Assembly (NCBI GenBank): GCA_019448385.1
Contig: JAGTXO010000023.1
Location: 496,001 to 560,000, forward strand
Length of the DNA stretch: 64,000 nucleotides
Reading direction: 5' to 3'
From: Diacronema lutheri
Taxonomy: Eukaryota; Haptophyta; Pavlovophyceae; Pavlovales; Pavlovaceae
Position 1 is the first letter of the stretch, and each line of letters begins with the position of its first letter. A program made the position numbers and the translations under genes. This document shows, in pieces, positions 1 to 9,731 of the stretch. Under the pieces are notes generated by a model. The model saw only the letters and a list, made by a program, of their open reading frames with translations, ran no database searches and was not told the DNA's origin.

Positions 1-119
1 GCCTCGGCATGCACGACCGTCCCGCGCGGTGATGCGTTGTCGCGCGTGCGCGCCACACCTCGCGCGCCGTTGCGCGCGCCGACGTTTGTGCAACGCCGCC
101 GCGCGCCTCCACCCCACAG

Positions 120-905
120 TCCTGGTCGGAGATCGCCAAGCGCGTGCCCGGCCGCACCGACCAAGCGATCAAGAACCGCTACAACAACTACCTCAAGCCC
201 AAGGAGGGACGCAAGCCGCTGCCGCACGCTGAGCAGCTCTACGCCAACGCGGCGGCGGTGGCCGCCGCGAGCGTGCGCCTCTCCGACCACCAGCTGCCCT
301 CATACTCCCTCGCCCACTACAAGGGTTGCAACGAGGATGGCAATGCGGAGGACGAGGCAGCGACGGGTGGCGGTGATGCGTCGCGCTCGGCGCGCGATTG
401 CCTGACGCTGCCAACCGACGGTTGCGCGCTGCCGTTGGAGCACCCGGACGGGGCCTCGTCGTGCATGGCGCCGACGAGCTCGAGAGCCACGCCGTCGACC
501 TCCGCTGGCCGTGCATCGGCGCTGCGCGGCGCGCTGGGAGGCGGCGAGGTGGCGTCCGACGCGTGCACGCAGCGACAGCTTGGCATGCAGGTCGGCGCCG
601 CCAACGCCAAGACGCCGGGGCGCGCGAGCCGCCGCCGTGAGGCTGATGCGCGCTCACGGCCGCTCCTCGAAACGGAGCTCTGCCGGCTCCGCGCGGCCAC
701 GCCCGCGCTGCGCGTCGAGCAGGCCGACCTGCTGCTCACCGGCGAGGCGATCGACGAGATGGTGTACACCTCGACGCTCCTCACGCTCGTCGCAAGCTCC
801 GAGGACATGCCTGACCGCGATCGCATGATCAACCGGCTGATCGGCAGCCTGGCGGCATGCGTGCACAATGCTGCTGAGGTCTCGGCTCTGGACGGCGAGC
901 ATTGA
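120..905 (+). CDS. Myb-type transcription factor, 3' part
   Basis: Seen: the frame opens after a splice-acceptor-like CCCACAG ending at 119 and begins SWSEIAKRVPGRTDQAIKNR, followed by YNNYLK. This is the second half of a Myb/SANT repeat with the third helix and the GRTDQAIKNR signature of R2R3-type plant and protist Myb proteins. About 260 residues follow, mostly low complexity, to a TGA at 903-905. Known: such proteins bind DNA in the nucleus and regulate transcription. Inferred: earlier repeats lie in upstream exons, mostly outside the window; a GT at 29-30 could be the donor of the intron ending at 119. The C-terminal tail has no recognised domain and its acidic and alanine-rich stretches could be regulatory. 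The gene is 5'-partial. The Myb assignment is strong from the repeat; the exact gene class and target genes cannot be told. Confidence 0.75.
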   Translation, partial: SWSEIAKRVPGRTDQAIKNRYNNYLKPKEGRKPLPHAEQLYANAAAVAAASVRLSDHQLPSYSLAHYKGCNEDGNAEDEAATGGGDASRSARDCLTLPTDGCALPLEHPDGASSCMAPTSSRATPSTSAGRASALRGALGGGEVASDACTQRQLGMQVGAANAKTPGRASRRREADARSRPLLETELCRLRAATPALRVEQADLLLTGEAIDEMVYTSTLLTLVASSEDMPDRDRMINRLIGSLAACVHNAAEVSALDGEH

Positions 906-1510
906 GCCACGCACCGGTGCGCGCCGCAAATTCTCCTCCCGCACCCGCCTGCGCGGGGTTTGAAGGGCCTGGCGGTGTCGACGGGCGTGGGGCGTCAGGC
1001 CTGCCGCCATTGCGTCGGCATGTCGCTCTCGACGCTCGCGATCGCCGTCGTCGGCGCGATGGTCGAGCGGAGCGGCCCGCACGGAAGCGCTGATGGGGAA
1101 GGAGCGGCGCGTGCAGCAGGGTTGTCCTCGCGGTTTCTTATGCTCTCCCTGTCGCTCTCCTTCTCCCCCTCTTTCCCCCCCCTGCACGGGGTCCTAGACG
1201 GGGCCTTCCCCCACGCTAAAGGCGGCACCGCGCAGCAGCTGCAGGGAAACGCGCATGCTCCCTGGAGCCAGAGCTGCAGCATCGGAGCAGGAGCGGGCGT
1301 GAGGTGCTCCTGCTGGCCACTTTTGCCTCTTCATTTCCATGCTACCCCATATGGGGGTTTGAATACTACTAACGGCGCTTACGTCAGGACAGCGGGGTCA
1401 GCACCAGCTGCGGGGGAATCGAGTAGCCACCAATGTCGTCGATCTCCGTGCATCCCGGTCACCAGCGAGCGAGCAGCGAGGCCCGACGGGCCCAAAGGGC
1501 CCGCACGTGC
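906..1510. other. Intergenic stretch with a recurrent promoter-like motif
   Basis: No convincing coding frame is seen. A pyrimidine-rich run lies at about 1139-1185. Positions 1345-1357 hold the palindrome-like CCCCATATGGGGG, followed at 1364-1388 by TACTACTAACGGCGCTTACG and then TCAGG. That segment resembles motifs upstream of the lumen-protein gene (49003-49022) and the GH3 gene (54311-54341, minus strand). Nothing recognised starts directly downstream on the plus strand, so its role here is unknown. Confidence 0.4.
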
Positions 1511-2998
1511 CTAACCGCCGCGCACTGCCGGTCGCGTGCCGCCGCCCGCGTGCAGGCGGTACACGCCGTCCAGGTCACCGCACGTGTCAGCGCCCGCTTC
1601 CGCCGCCTGGTCGGCCGCACGACGCGGCGCCGCCCCCGCGCGCACCATGCGCGCGCGCGCGAGCAGCAGCTGCGCGTGCCCGCGCACCACGCACGCGGCG
1701 AGCTGGTGGCGCATGACGCGCTCGAGCGATGCCTGGGCGGCACCGCTAGTCGGCGCGCGCATGCGTGCCATCCACGCGTCCGCGCCCATGTGCGAGAGCG
1801 TCTTGAGGAGGGTAGCCAGCCCGGCCGACCATTCGCCAAAACTGCCGACGACGACCGCCTGCAGCGGCGGGAACTCGTGGAGGCGCCGCTGCATCGGGCC
1901 CACGTGGCCCTCTGGCGCCGCGAAGACCTCCCGGTCGAGCGCGACGCACTCGCGCAGCCGCTCCCTCGGCACCTCGCGCGCGCGCAGCTCCACTGCCCCA
2001 CAGCGTCGGGCGTCCGCCCACGGCTTGTAGCGCGTCGGGTAGAAGGCGAGCGTCTTGAGCTCGAAGAGGTTCAGCTGGCTGCGGAGCGCGATGACGAAGT
2101 CGACTGTCGGCACGCGCCGGCGACCGAGCGCACGGCGGCCCGCGGCCGGCACGCCGGCGAGCACGGAGCCGAAGATGTCACTGTCCTCGAGGCGCACGTA
2201 GGCGCCCGCCATGCGGGCGAGCGACGCGACCGCGGCGAGAACCGGGTCATGCCGAAGCTTGGCGAAGTGGTCGTGCGCGACGCCGGGCGCCGCAGCGATC
2301 GAGTCACCGTAAGCGTCGACTTGCACCGGCCGCTGCGCGCCGCTGCGCGGGAGGCGCGCGCCCACCGCCGCGAGCGGCGCGCACGCCGGGCTCGGCAGGC
2401 CAAAGTAGCGCGCCGTGGCCTCGACCCACTCCGCGCACGAGAAGGCGCCGAGGCCGCGCGGCAGCAACGAGAGAAACAAGCCGCTCTCCCGACCGAGTGC
2501 GAACCACAGCTGGCGCGCGCGTGCGGAGGGGGGCATGGCGGCGTGCTCCGCGTCGAGCATCGCGAGGCGGCAGCGCTCGCGGTCGCCGGTGATGTCGGCC
2601 TGCAGGTTGGGCCTGCGACCCGCGTCGGGCGCCGCGGGCGCGACCGACCCCGCGGGCAGGTGCAGTACGCGCACCTCCATGCCGTCCTGCTGCTGCCCCC
2701 ATCCGGCCAGCTCCGTCTGCATGCGACTCCACGCCGCCTCGAGCTCGCCGCCTAGGCGCGAGCCCGAGGCGAAGAACTGGCGCCAGCCCTGCGTGGGCAT
2801 GTCTTCGAATGCGCCGCGACCGACGCGGGCTGCGATGGCCGGGCGGTCGAGGATGCCCTGCATGAGCACCGTGCCGTCCGGCGCGAGCGTGTCGAGCAAG
2901 TGTGGCACGACCCGCCACGCTGCGCCCCAGACTTCCGCGAGCGCAGAGTCGGCCTGCCGGCGCAGGCCGCCGCCGTGCTGCGCGACCGGCAGGGGGTA
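1511..2998 (-). CDS. Unknown protein resembling the C-terminal region of a LINE-type polyprotein
   Basis: Seen: a long open frame with internally consistent protein texture. It has an AFSCAEWVEATARYFGLPSP segment, then VDAYGD, RHDPVL, a PTVDFVIALRSQ and ELKTLAFYP pair, and a late VVVGSFGEWS motif followed by helix-rich sequence. This order (a GDH-like D-x-x-GD, RHD, a D-x-V strand, an EVKT-like strand, an FGE-S motif) resembles what I recall downstream of the reverse transcriptase in LINE-like elements of algae and dinoflagellates. No reverse transcriptase motif is visible here. The frame stays open further upstream through a 43-bp tandem repeat and into the divergent TIR gene, so the true start is uncertain; no ATG is favoured. 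Alternative: a host gene of unknown function. The family call is weak. Confidence 0.4.
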   Translation of the reverse strand, partial: YPLPVAQHGGGLRRQADSALAEVWGAAWRVVPHLLDTLAPDGTVLMQGILDRPAIAARVGRGAFEDMPTQGWRQFFASGSRLGGELEAAWSRMQTELAGWGQQQDGMEVRVLHLPAGSVAPAAPDAGRRPNLQADITGDRERCRLAMLDAEHAAMPPSARARQLWFALGRESGLFLSLLPRGLGAFSCAEWVEATARYFGLPSPACAPLAAVGARLPRSGAQRPVQVDAYGDSIAAAPGVAHDHFAKLRHDPVLAAVASLARMAGAYVRLEDSDIFGSVLAGVPAAGRRALGRRRVPTVDFVIALRSQLNLFELKTLAFYPTRYKPWADARRCGAVELRAREVPRERLRECVALDREVFAAPEGHVGPMQRRLHEFPPLQAVVVGSFGEWSAGLATLLKTLSHMGADAWMARMRAPTSGAAQASLERVMRHQLAACVVRGHAQLLLARARMVRAGAAPRRAADQAAEAGADTCGDLDGVYRLHAGGGTRPAVRGG

Positions 2999-3008
2999 TG
3001 AATACCGT

Positions 3009-3090
3009 CGTATCGATCCCCATAGTAAAAAGTGGGCGAGGAGTCGACCGCCGTATCGATCCCCATAGTAAAAAGTGGGCGAGGAGTCGA
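3009..3090. repeat. 43-bp tandem repeat, about 1.9 copies
   Basis: The unit beginning CGTATCGATCCCCATAGTAA occurs at 3009 and again at 3052, almost unchanged, ending at 3090 with GAGGAGTCGA. It is AT-richer than its surroundings and sits just upstream of the TIR-SAM-ARM start codon at 3200, so it may be part of that gene's promoter or a small duplication in it. Confidence 0.8.
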
Positions 3091-3199
3091 GAGGAGGGCG
3101 CGTGTGCCCAGGAGATCTCAACCAGCTCGTCGGCCAAGCGCGCTCGGCGATCTCGACGGCGGCGGCGTGCTCGACGCGCTCACCGGCGTTTTCCCTCTC

Positions 3200-5904
3200 A
3201 TGACGTCGCTGGCCCGCTGGGCATGTTTTATCACGCACGACTGGGGGAGCGACGAGCTCGGACGCGACAACCATGAGCGCGCCGGCCGCGTCGCGGCCGC
3301 GCTGCAGGAGGCAGGACTCGCCGTCTGGTTCGACGAGAACGAGTGAGGCGCGCGGCGCGCGCGAGCGCCGTTGCGCGCTTATCCGGGCGTTCTCACATCG
3401 CCCTCGCCCCGCCCGCCCCGCCCCGATCCCGCAGGCTGTCGGGCGACGTGAACGCGCAGATGGCCGAGGGCATCGAGGAGTCGGCGACCGTCGCGGTGAT
3501 GGTCACCTCGCGCTACGTGACGAAGGTGACCGGTCGCGGCCCGTCGGGTGCAAATGACAACTGGTACGCCGATGCGGCCGTCCACGCGTGCCGCGCGCGC
3601 TCGCTCACGCGGCGCCGCACGCGCATTCACACCCACGCGCGCTGTCGCACAACGCGCTCGGCGCGCCGCGCGCGGCAATGCTCGACCACGCGCTCGACTA
3701 CGCGAAGCAAGTACGAGTTTGACTATGCGCTGCTGCGCAAGGGCGTCGAGCGGATGATCCCAATCGTGATGGAGCCCCGCTGCCGCAACACCTCCGAGTG
3801 GAAGGGCGCCGTCGGCGGCAAGCTTGGGCCGAAGCTCTACATCGATTTGTCCGAGGATGGCCCGGCGTTCGAGGCGGGCATCGACCGGCTCATTGACGAA
3901 ATCGTCAAGCTCGCAGGCGCCGAGCTGCCCGACAGTTCGGGCAGCGAGCTCGGCGCAGGCCACCCGCAGCCACGCCGCGCGACGGGCATCGCAGACGTTT
4001 CGACCAAGCCTCTCGCCACGCTCGACGACCGCGAGGTGTGCGCGCTCCTCGACGGGCTCCGACTGAACGCGCTCGCAAAGACGTGTAAGCAGCACGCGAT
4101 CACCGGCGCCGACCTCGCGTGCGCGTCGGATGCGGATCTTGCGCACCTGGGCGTCGCATTGCCGATGCAGCGCAGGCGGCTCCTCGCGCAGATTGATGCG
4201 CTCCGCAGGACCGGCGTGCGCCTCGACGCGCTGCGCGGGCCGACGGCGGGCGGCGCGAGCGGAGGCGCGGGCGACGAGGCGCCGCCGCCGGTGCAGCCGC
4301 GCCACGCCGCGGGCCCCTCATCCGAAGCGCTGCGCGCGATGCCGTGGGCTGACCTCGTCGCCACGCTGCGCGCCGCCGGGCGCGCGGACACGCGCACAGC
4401 CGAGCGCTGCCTCCGCGTTGTCGTCGCGAGGGCGTCGGACGGCGTCAACGGCGAAGGTGGCTGCGGGAGCGCGGCGCGCGGCGCAGCTGCGGACGCGGGC
4501 GCGTTTGGCGCGCTCGTCGAGGCGATGGGTGAGCACGCCGCGCACGCGGGCGTGCAGGAGCTCGCGTGCGCGGCGCTCATCCAGCTGGCGGCGGGCGCGG
4601 ACGCCGCCGGCATCTCGCGCAAGCAGGCCGCGGCCGACGCGGGCGCGCTCGGCGCGCTCGTCGGCGCGCTGACCGCGCACCGCGAGCACGTGGGCGTCGC
4701 GCTGAGCGCGAGCTGGGCGATCGGAAACCTTTGCATTGGCACCGACGCTGCTGGCCTCGCGCGCAAGCAGGCCGCGGCTGACGCGGGCGCGCTCGGCGCG
4801 CTCGTCGGCGCGCTCGGCGAGCACAGCGCCCGCGCAAACATCTGCGAGCAGGCGATCAAGGCGCTGGGCAACCTCGTCGCGACCGCCGCAACCACCACCG
4901 CCGCCAGCTCGCCCACCGCTGCCGCCGCCTCTACCGCCGCCGCTGCTCCGCGCGCGCGAACGGAAGAAAGCGTTGACGGCGCGCTGGCCGCCGCGGTGAC
5001 GGATGCTTCGCTCCTCGCGCTCGACCGGCAGCGCGACGCGCTCGACGCGGGCGTGCTTGGGCCGCTGCTCGCCGCGATGCGCAAGCATGCCGCGCATGTG
5101 GGTGTGCAGCGCTTCGCGTGCATGCTCCTTTTGAATCTGGCGTCGCTTGCCGACCAGACGAACGGTGGGCTCGCGCGCAGGCAAGCGATCGTCGCGTCCG
5201 GCGCGACGGCGCTCGTCGTCGAGGCGCTGCGCGCGCACCGGAGCGGCGACGCGAAGACGGCCGAGTGGGCGGCGCAGCTCATCGGCGTGCTCGTCGCAGG
5301 CGTCGACCACGCCGCGCCCGCGCGCAAGCGCGCCGCCATCGACGCAGGCGCGCTCGGCGCGCTGCTCGGCGCGCTCAGCGCGCCCGCGCCCGATCAAAAC
5401 GGTGGCGCGGCGCACCCGCCCGCGGTCGTCGAGAACGCGCTCCGTTCACTCGGTGCGATCATCGCCGGCCCCGACGTGCCTGGCCCCGCCGGCGCGGCGG
5501 CGCGTGCGCAGGCGGCCGTCAACGCCGGCGCGCGCACCACGCTCGATCGCATCGCCGCGGGCGCGCTCTCCGACTCGCTCGTCGCCGCGCGCGCGCGAGA
5601 GGTCGGCGAGCTGATCCGCGGCCTGCTCGCCCACGCCGCGCACGCGGACGTGCCGAGCGTCGGCGCCGCGCCGAGCGTTGGCTCGGCGAGGCGGCGGGCG
5701 GGCGCGGCGTACGCGCCGCGCGAGCCGAGCTTCGGCGGCGCGGCCGATGCCGACGGCGCGCACCCACTCGAGCTGAGCGCGCTCAACTCGAGCGCCGCGC
5801 CGTTGGGCGCGCTGCTCACGCCTGTCGTGCCCGCCGAGGCGGTCGCGACGCTCGACGCGGCGCAAAGCCGCAAGGCGCGCCGCGTGCCCGCGCCCCAGCC
5901 GTGA
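3200..5904 (+). CDS. TIR-SAM-armadillo repeat protein (SARM1-like domain set, reversed order)
   Basis: Seen: exons 3200-3342, 3435-3563 and 3708-5904 join in frame (822 residues) across GT-AG introns of 92 and 144 bp. Residues about 8-115 are a TIR domain of the protist type: CFITHDWGSDELGRDNH, then WFDENELSGDVN, then VTSRYVTKV. After the second splice comes NCKYEFDYALL, whose glutamate matches the catalytic Glu of NAD-cleaving TIR domains. Residues about 194-257 form a SAM domain (LDDREVCALLDGL to the LLAQIDAL helix). Residues about 340-735 are alanine-rich armadillo-like repeats in which AAADAGALGALVGAL recurs. Known: animal SARM1 is ARM-SAM-TIR, an NAD hydrolase held inactive by its ARM part and assembled through SAM. 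Inferred: a possibly regulated NADase or an adaptor. Start: the ATG at 3200 directly precedes the first TIR strand. It converges with the gene at 6022. Confidence 0.85.
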
Positions 5905-6021
5905 TGCAGGTGTAGGCTGCTCTTGTTGCAGTGCGAGCGTCCCCTTCTCTTGAGGAGCGCAGCGCACAGCACTAGTGCACATTCCTATTGCCCTTCGACT
6001 GGCTAAAAAAGAAGGTGCGAC

Positions 6022-8125
6022 TCAAACGGCCTCAAGCGCCTGGCGCGCGAGCGCCTCGGTCGCGTCGCGCAGATTCTTCTCGAAGCGCGCCTTGTACTCG
6101 GCGCGTGACGTCTCCGACGCGCCCCACTCACGGAACTTGTCCCACTGCCGCGGATCGTCCACCCAGTGCGCCGCCGACCGCGCGTTATACGCGCCCTGCC
6201 GCGCCGCGCGCGCGCTGCCGGGCGTCGCGGCCGCAGCCGCGGGGCCGTGTGGGCCGCGCGATCCGGCGCGCGCAAGCCCTGCGCGCGCGGCTGCGTCGTT
6301 CACACGGCCGGCGATCTCGGGCAGCGCGGGCATCGGCAACGGCCGCTGCGCGCGCTTGCGCGCGCAGCGCACTGGCGGCGGCGGCTGCGCGGCCGCCCTG
6401 CGTGCTGAGGTGACGGCCATGTCGAAGAGCGCCGCGCGCGAGATCGGCGTCGAGAAGCCGTCGGTGCACACCAAGCACGTGCGCCGGATGCGCGCATCAG
6501 CGGCGTTTGGCGGCTTGCTCGGCGAGCGGCGTGCGGGCCGGTCGCCCACAGCCAGCGCCGGGTTGGCCGAGCCGCCGTGTGCCTCACGCTCGAGGTGCAC
6601 GACGCGCGAGACGAGCGCCCTCTTGTAAGCGCTCCAGTGTGTGCCATCGGACAGTGAGTTGACGAGCTCAAGGTCAGTTGGGTACGAGCGCGCGTGCAGT
6701 TGAAAAGCGGCGTCCGTCGCCGCGTCGACCGTGTTCTTGTAGTCGACCATGTGCATCGAGAGCAGCCGCATGTCAGAGAGCGCAACGATCGACGCGCGCG
6801 CGCGCCCGCCGGACGCCTCGCCCAGAATCGCAAGCTCGCCAAAGAAGTCGCGTGGACCGAGAAGGCCAATCTCGAGTGTCTGGCCGCGCACGGCGAGGGG
6901 ATGCGCGCCGCTGCGCGCTGCGTGCGCGCCGCCCGGCAGTGTGCTCCCGTCGTCGGCTGCCTCCGCCGCGAGCGACGCGTCGTCGGTCGGCTCGACGGAG
7001 TCCGGCATGCCGCTCGACGCGCCGAGCGCGTCGAGCGGCGCCGACGCGGCTGCGAGCTTGGCGGCCATGCGGAAGGCGCTGTCGGGTACGTGCCGGAGCA
7101 CGCGCGCCTCGCCGGACAGCACAAAGGAGAGCTTGGACGGCGCGTCGCCCTGCTTGATGAGCACGTCGCCCTTGCGCGCGCGCTCGGGCGTGAGCCGGTC
7201 GACGAAGGGGCGAAGCAATTTGCGCTGCAGAGCGGAAAAGAGGGGAACGGATGTGATGAACGCGAGCTTCGAGCGGAAGTGCGCGTCGGAGCGAGTCGCC
7301 ATCGCCGCCATGAAGAGTGAGCGCGTTACGACCAGCACCGCAGAGCCCTCGACTGCGCGCACCTGCCGGTCGCACGCGCGCGCGCGCGGCGGGACGGTGT
7401 CGCGATGGCGCCGTAGCGAGGGGTTGGGCGGGGGGTGGTGGGTGCGCACGCGCGGCGGCTCGAGCGCGCCTGGGCGCGCAGGCTGCAGCTCGCGCCAGCG
7501 ATGCACGCGCCGACGCACGGCCGGTGGCACGCCGCGCGTGCGCGGCGCGTTCTCGAACGGCGCGCGCTCGCACCTCGACGCTCTCGCGCTCGCCATGGCC
7601 AGAGCGCACAGCGTTGGCGAAGCTGGCGTGCATCTGCCCCGGATAGAGATACCCCGCGATGCGCCGGCCGCGCTGCAGCGCAAGCAGCCCGCTCAGCACG
7701 AAGTAAAAGTACTCGCTCTCCGCGTCGGCGTCGACGACCGGCGTGGCGCCGCGGCCGCTCGCGTCGGCGCCAGGACCGACCGAGAGCGCGGTGCCGATGA
7801 TGGCGAGCTCGCTCTTGAGAAATGTCTCGACGCAGATAGAGCCGGCGATTGCAAATGTGATCGTCTCGGACAGGCGCGCGAACCACTCGAACGCGTTGAG
7901 CTGGTCTATAATCTTGTAGAGCTCCGCATCCTTTCGCCGCGACGGCTCGAGCGCGGCGAGCTTGCGCAGCGACTCGACGTCGTCGCTCGATGCGGGCCAG
8001 CGGTACGCACCCGTACGATCGGGTGAGAGCGGCCGAGCAGACGGCTTGCCCGCGCCGACGAGGTCGATCGCCGGCAGTTCCGTGAACACCGCCCGTCGTG
8101 TGCGCTGCCACTCCGCCTCCGCCAT
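6022..8125 (-). CDS. Cyclic nucleotide-binding domain protein (two CNMP-type domains)
   Basis: Seen: exon 1 is 8125-7610 and exon 2 is 7362-6022, joined in phase 0 over a 247-bp GTGCGC-AG intron, giving 618 residues. Exon 1 starts MAEAEWQRTRRAVF and holds a first cNMP-like beta roll (YFYFVLSGLLALQ, YPGQM); the splice completes NAVRAVEGSAVLVVTRSLF. A second domain follows with KGDVLIKQGD, LSFVLSGEARVL and LGPRDFFGELAILGEASGGR, the phosphate-binding-cassette pattern FGE-L-x(n)-RA. The C-terminal third is basic and low complexity, ending in a helical KFREWGASETSRAEYKARF segment. Known: this family includes regulatory subunits of cyclic-nucleotide-dependent kinases and free sensors; no kinase domain is present here. 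Divergent from the methyltransferase gene with only 45 bp between start codons. Confidence 0.75.
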
Positions 8126-8170
8126 CGCCCAAGCGAAACGGACTTGCTGCCTGGCCGGCAGGACGTGGGT
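8126..8170. promoter_or_regulatory. 45-bp divergent intergenic region
   Basis: It separates the two start codons of the cNMP-binding gene (minus) and the methyltransferase gene (plus). It must hold both 5' leaders or overlap the transcripts. It contains the near-palindrome CCTGGCCGGCAGG. No TATA-like sequence is visible. Confidence 0.5.
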
Positions 8171-9505
8171 ATGAGCGCGGCGGCAGTGGGCGTGATGCTC
8201 GTCACGTGCAACACGGGCGCGCCGCCGCCGCGGATCGACGTGCACTGGCATACCAACAACATCCGCGCGGCGCGCGCGACGAAACGCGCGCTTGCTTCGC
8301 GGCTGCGCGTCGTCCCGTCCTTCCCGCCACTCGCCGAGTGCGCCGGCGACGCCGAGCCCGGCGCGCCGCCTCGCGTCGGCGCGTCGGCTAGCGCAGGCAA
8401 GGACGCGCGCGATGCGGAGCGCGCGCGCTGCCTTGCCGAGCATGAGGCCTTCTTCATGTCATCCGTCCTTCCCGCTTGCCCGCCGGCCGCCGAGCGCGAC
8501 ACCGCCGAGTGGAAGGCGCGCAACGCCCGCGCGCGCGCCGAGTACTTTGAATTCTTCGACTGCAACAAGTACTCGATGGCAGGGTGCGACCTGGAGGTGG
8601 AGGTGGCAGTACGGCTCGTGCACGACGTGCTTCGCCTCCGCCCTTCCGACGTCTTCGTCGATCTCGGCTCGTCGGGCGGCGTACTCTGCGCCGTCGCGGC
8701 CTGCCTGTCGGAGGCGGCGCGCATCGTCGGTGTCGAGCTCAGTCCAACGCGCGTCGACGACGCGCGCGCGATGCGCGCGGCGCTCGCGGCGCTTCGGCCC
8801 GACGTAGCGAAGCGGCTCGAGTTCGTGCACGGCGATCTGCTCCTCGCGCCGCTCTGCGACTACACCGTACTTTTTTGCGGCGTGCAGCCGGACAGCGCGC
8901 GCAAGCTCACAGGGCGGCTGCTCGAGAACCTGCACGCGGCACACGCGCGGCGCAGGGCAGAGGAGGACGAGCGTCGCGAGCGCGAGCGCGCGGAAGGCGA
9001 CGAGGAGGGCGGCGACGGCGATAGCGACGGACGCAGGGCAGCGCGCATGCGCGCACGCCGTTTCGTCGATTTGCGAATCTTCTGCGCCGGCTTTGATTTA
9101 CCGACCAACGTACGTGGCGCTTTGCCCACTCTGGTTGGCGGGCACGTCTTCGCGCAGAGGGCGGAGGCGCCTGGCACGGGCGCGGACGAAGCGGCGGCGG
9201 CTTCGCGCGACGCGCCACCCGCCGAGGAAAGAGGGGAAGGGGAGGGGGAGGGGGAGGAGGGGCAAGCGTACTTGATCACGTCGAGCATGTACGGCACTCG
9301 GAACGAGGGCCCGCGCGTGCTGCTCGAGTACGCACTCACGCTCGACCTGGACGCGGAGGCAGCGGCGGAAGGCGCGGAGGACGCGTCAGCGGCGGTCGAA
9401 GATGGCGCGCGCGCGGCCGAGCGGCGGCGGGCGGGCGGGCCTGACGGCAAGAAGCGGACGCTCGGCCTAGGCGGGAAGAGGCGCCGCGACGGGGAGGACC
9501 CGTGA
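8171..9505 (+). CDS. Class I SAM-dependent methyltransferase (DOT1-like fold possible)
   Basis: Seen: a single exon of 444 residues from the first ATG (MSAAAVGVMLVTCNTG). Residues about 120-250 form a Rossmann-like methyltransferase: EVAVRLVHDVL, then the SAM motif VFVDLGSSGGVLCAVAA, the acidic strand end IVGVELS, VHGDLL and TVLFCGVQ. The residues around DLGS and GVE-x-(10)-A are like those of DOT1-type lysine methyltransferases and related protist enzymes. An acidic/arginine-rich insert at about 275-300 and a poly-Glu/Gly stretch precede a return to beta-strand sequence (QAYLITSSMYGT). The C-terminus is basic with KKRTLG and KRRRDG, a possible nuclear signal. Target (histone, other protein or RNA) cannot be decided from sequence. 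A long poly-G tract lies directly after the stop. Confidence 0.65.
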   Translation: MSAAAVGVMLVTCNTGAPPPRIDVHWHTNNIRAARATKRALASRLRVVPSFPPLAECAGDAEPGAPPRVGASASAGKDARDAERARCLAEHEAFFMSSVLPACPPAAERDTAEWKARNARARAEYFEFFDCNKYSMAGCDLEVEVAVRLVHDVLRLRPSDVFVDLGSSGGVLCAVAACLSEAARIVGVELSPTRVDDARAMRAALAALRPDVAKRLEFVHGDLLLAPLCDYTVLFCGVQPDSARKLTGRLLENLHAAHARRRAEEDERRERERAEGDEEGGDGDSDGRRAARMRARRFVDLRIFCAGFDLPTNVRGALPTLVGGHVFAQRAEAPGTGADEAAAASRDAPPAEERGEGEGEGEEGQAYLITSSMYGTRNEGPRVLLEYALTLDLDAEAAAEGAEDASAAVEDGARAAERRRAGGPDGKKRTLGLGGKRRRDGEDP

Positions 9506-9528
9506 GCGCGCCACCGAGAGAAGCAGAA

Positions 9529-9542
9529 GGGGGGGGGGGGGT

Positions 9543-9599
<57 letters not shown>
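9529..9599. repeat. Poly-G tract of about 70 bases
   Basis: Essentially uninterrupted G with a single T at about 9542. It lies 24 bp after the methyltransferase stop and 130 bp before the bestrophin-like start. It could form G-quadruplexes and is a likely place for length errors in assembly. Confidence 0.9.
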
Positions 9600-9600
<1 letters not shown>

Positions 9601-9731
9601 GCTGACCAAAGGCACACGCCATGCACGCGGACATGCGGTGTGGAAACGGTCACGGCCAACGCCGAGAGCCAGGCAGGACAAAAGGCCAAAAGTTTTTTCG
9701 CGTTTCGTGTTCGCGCCACACCCCAAACCCG

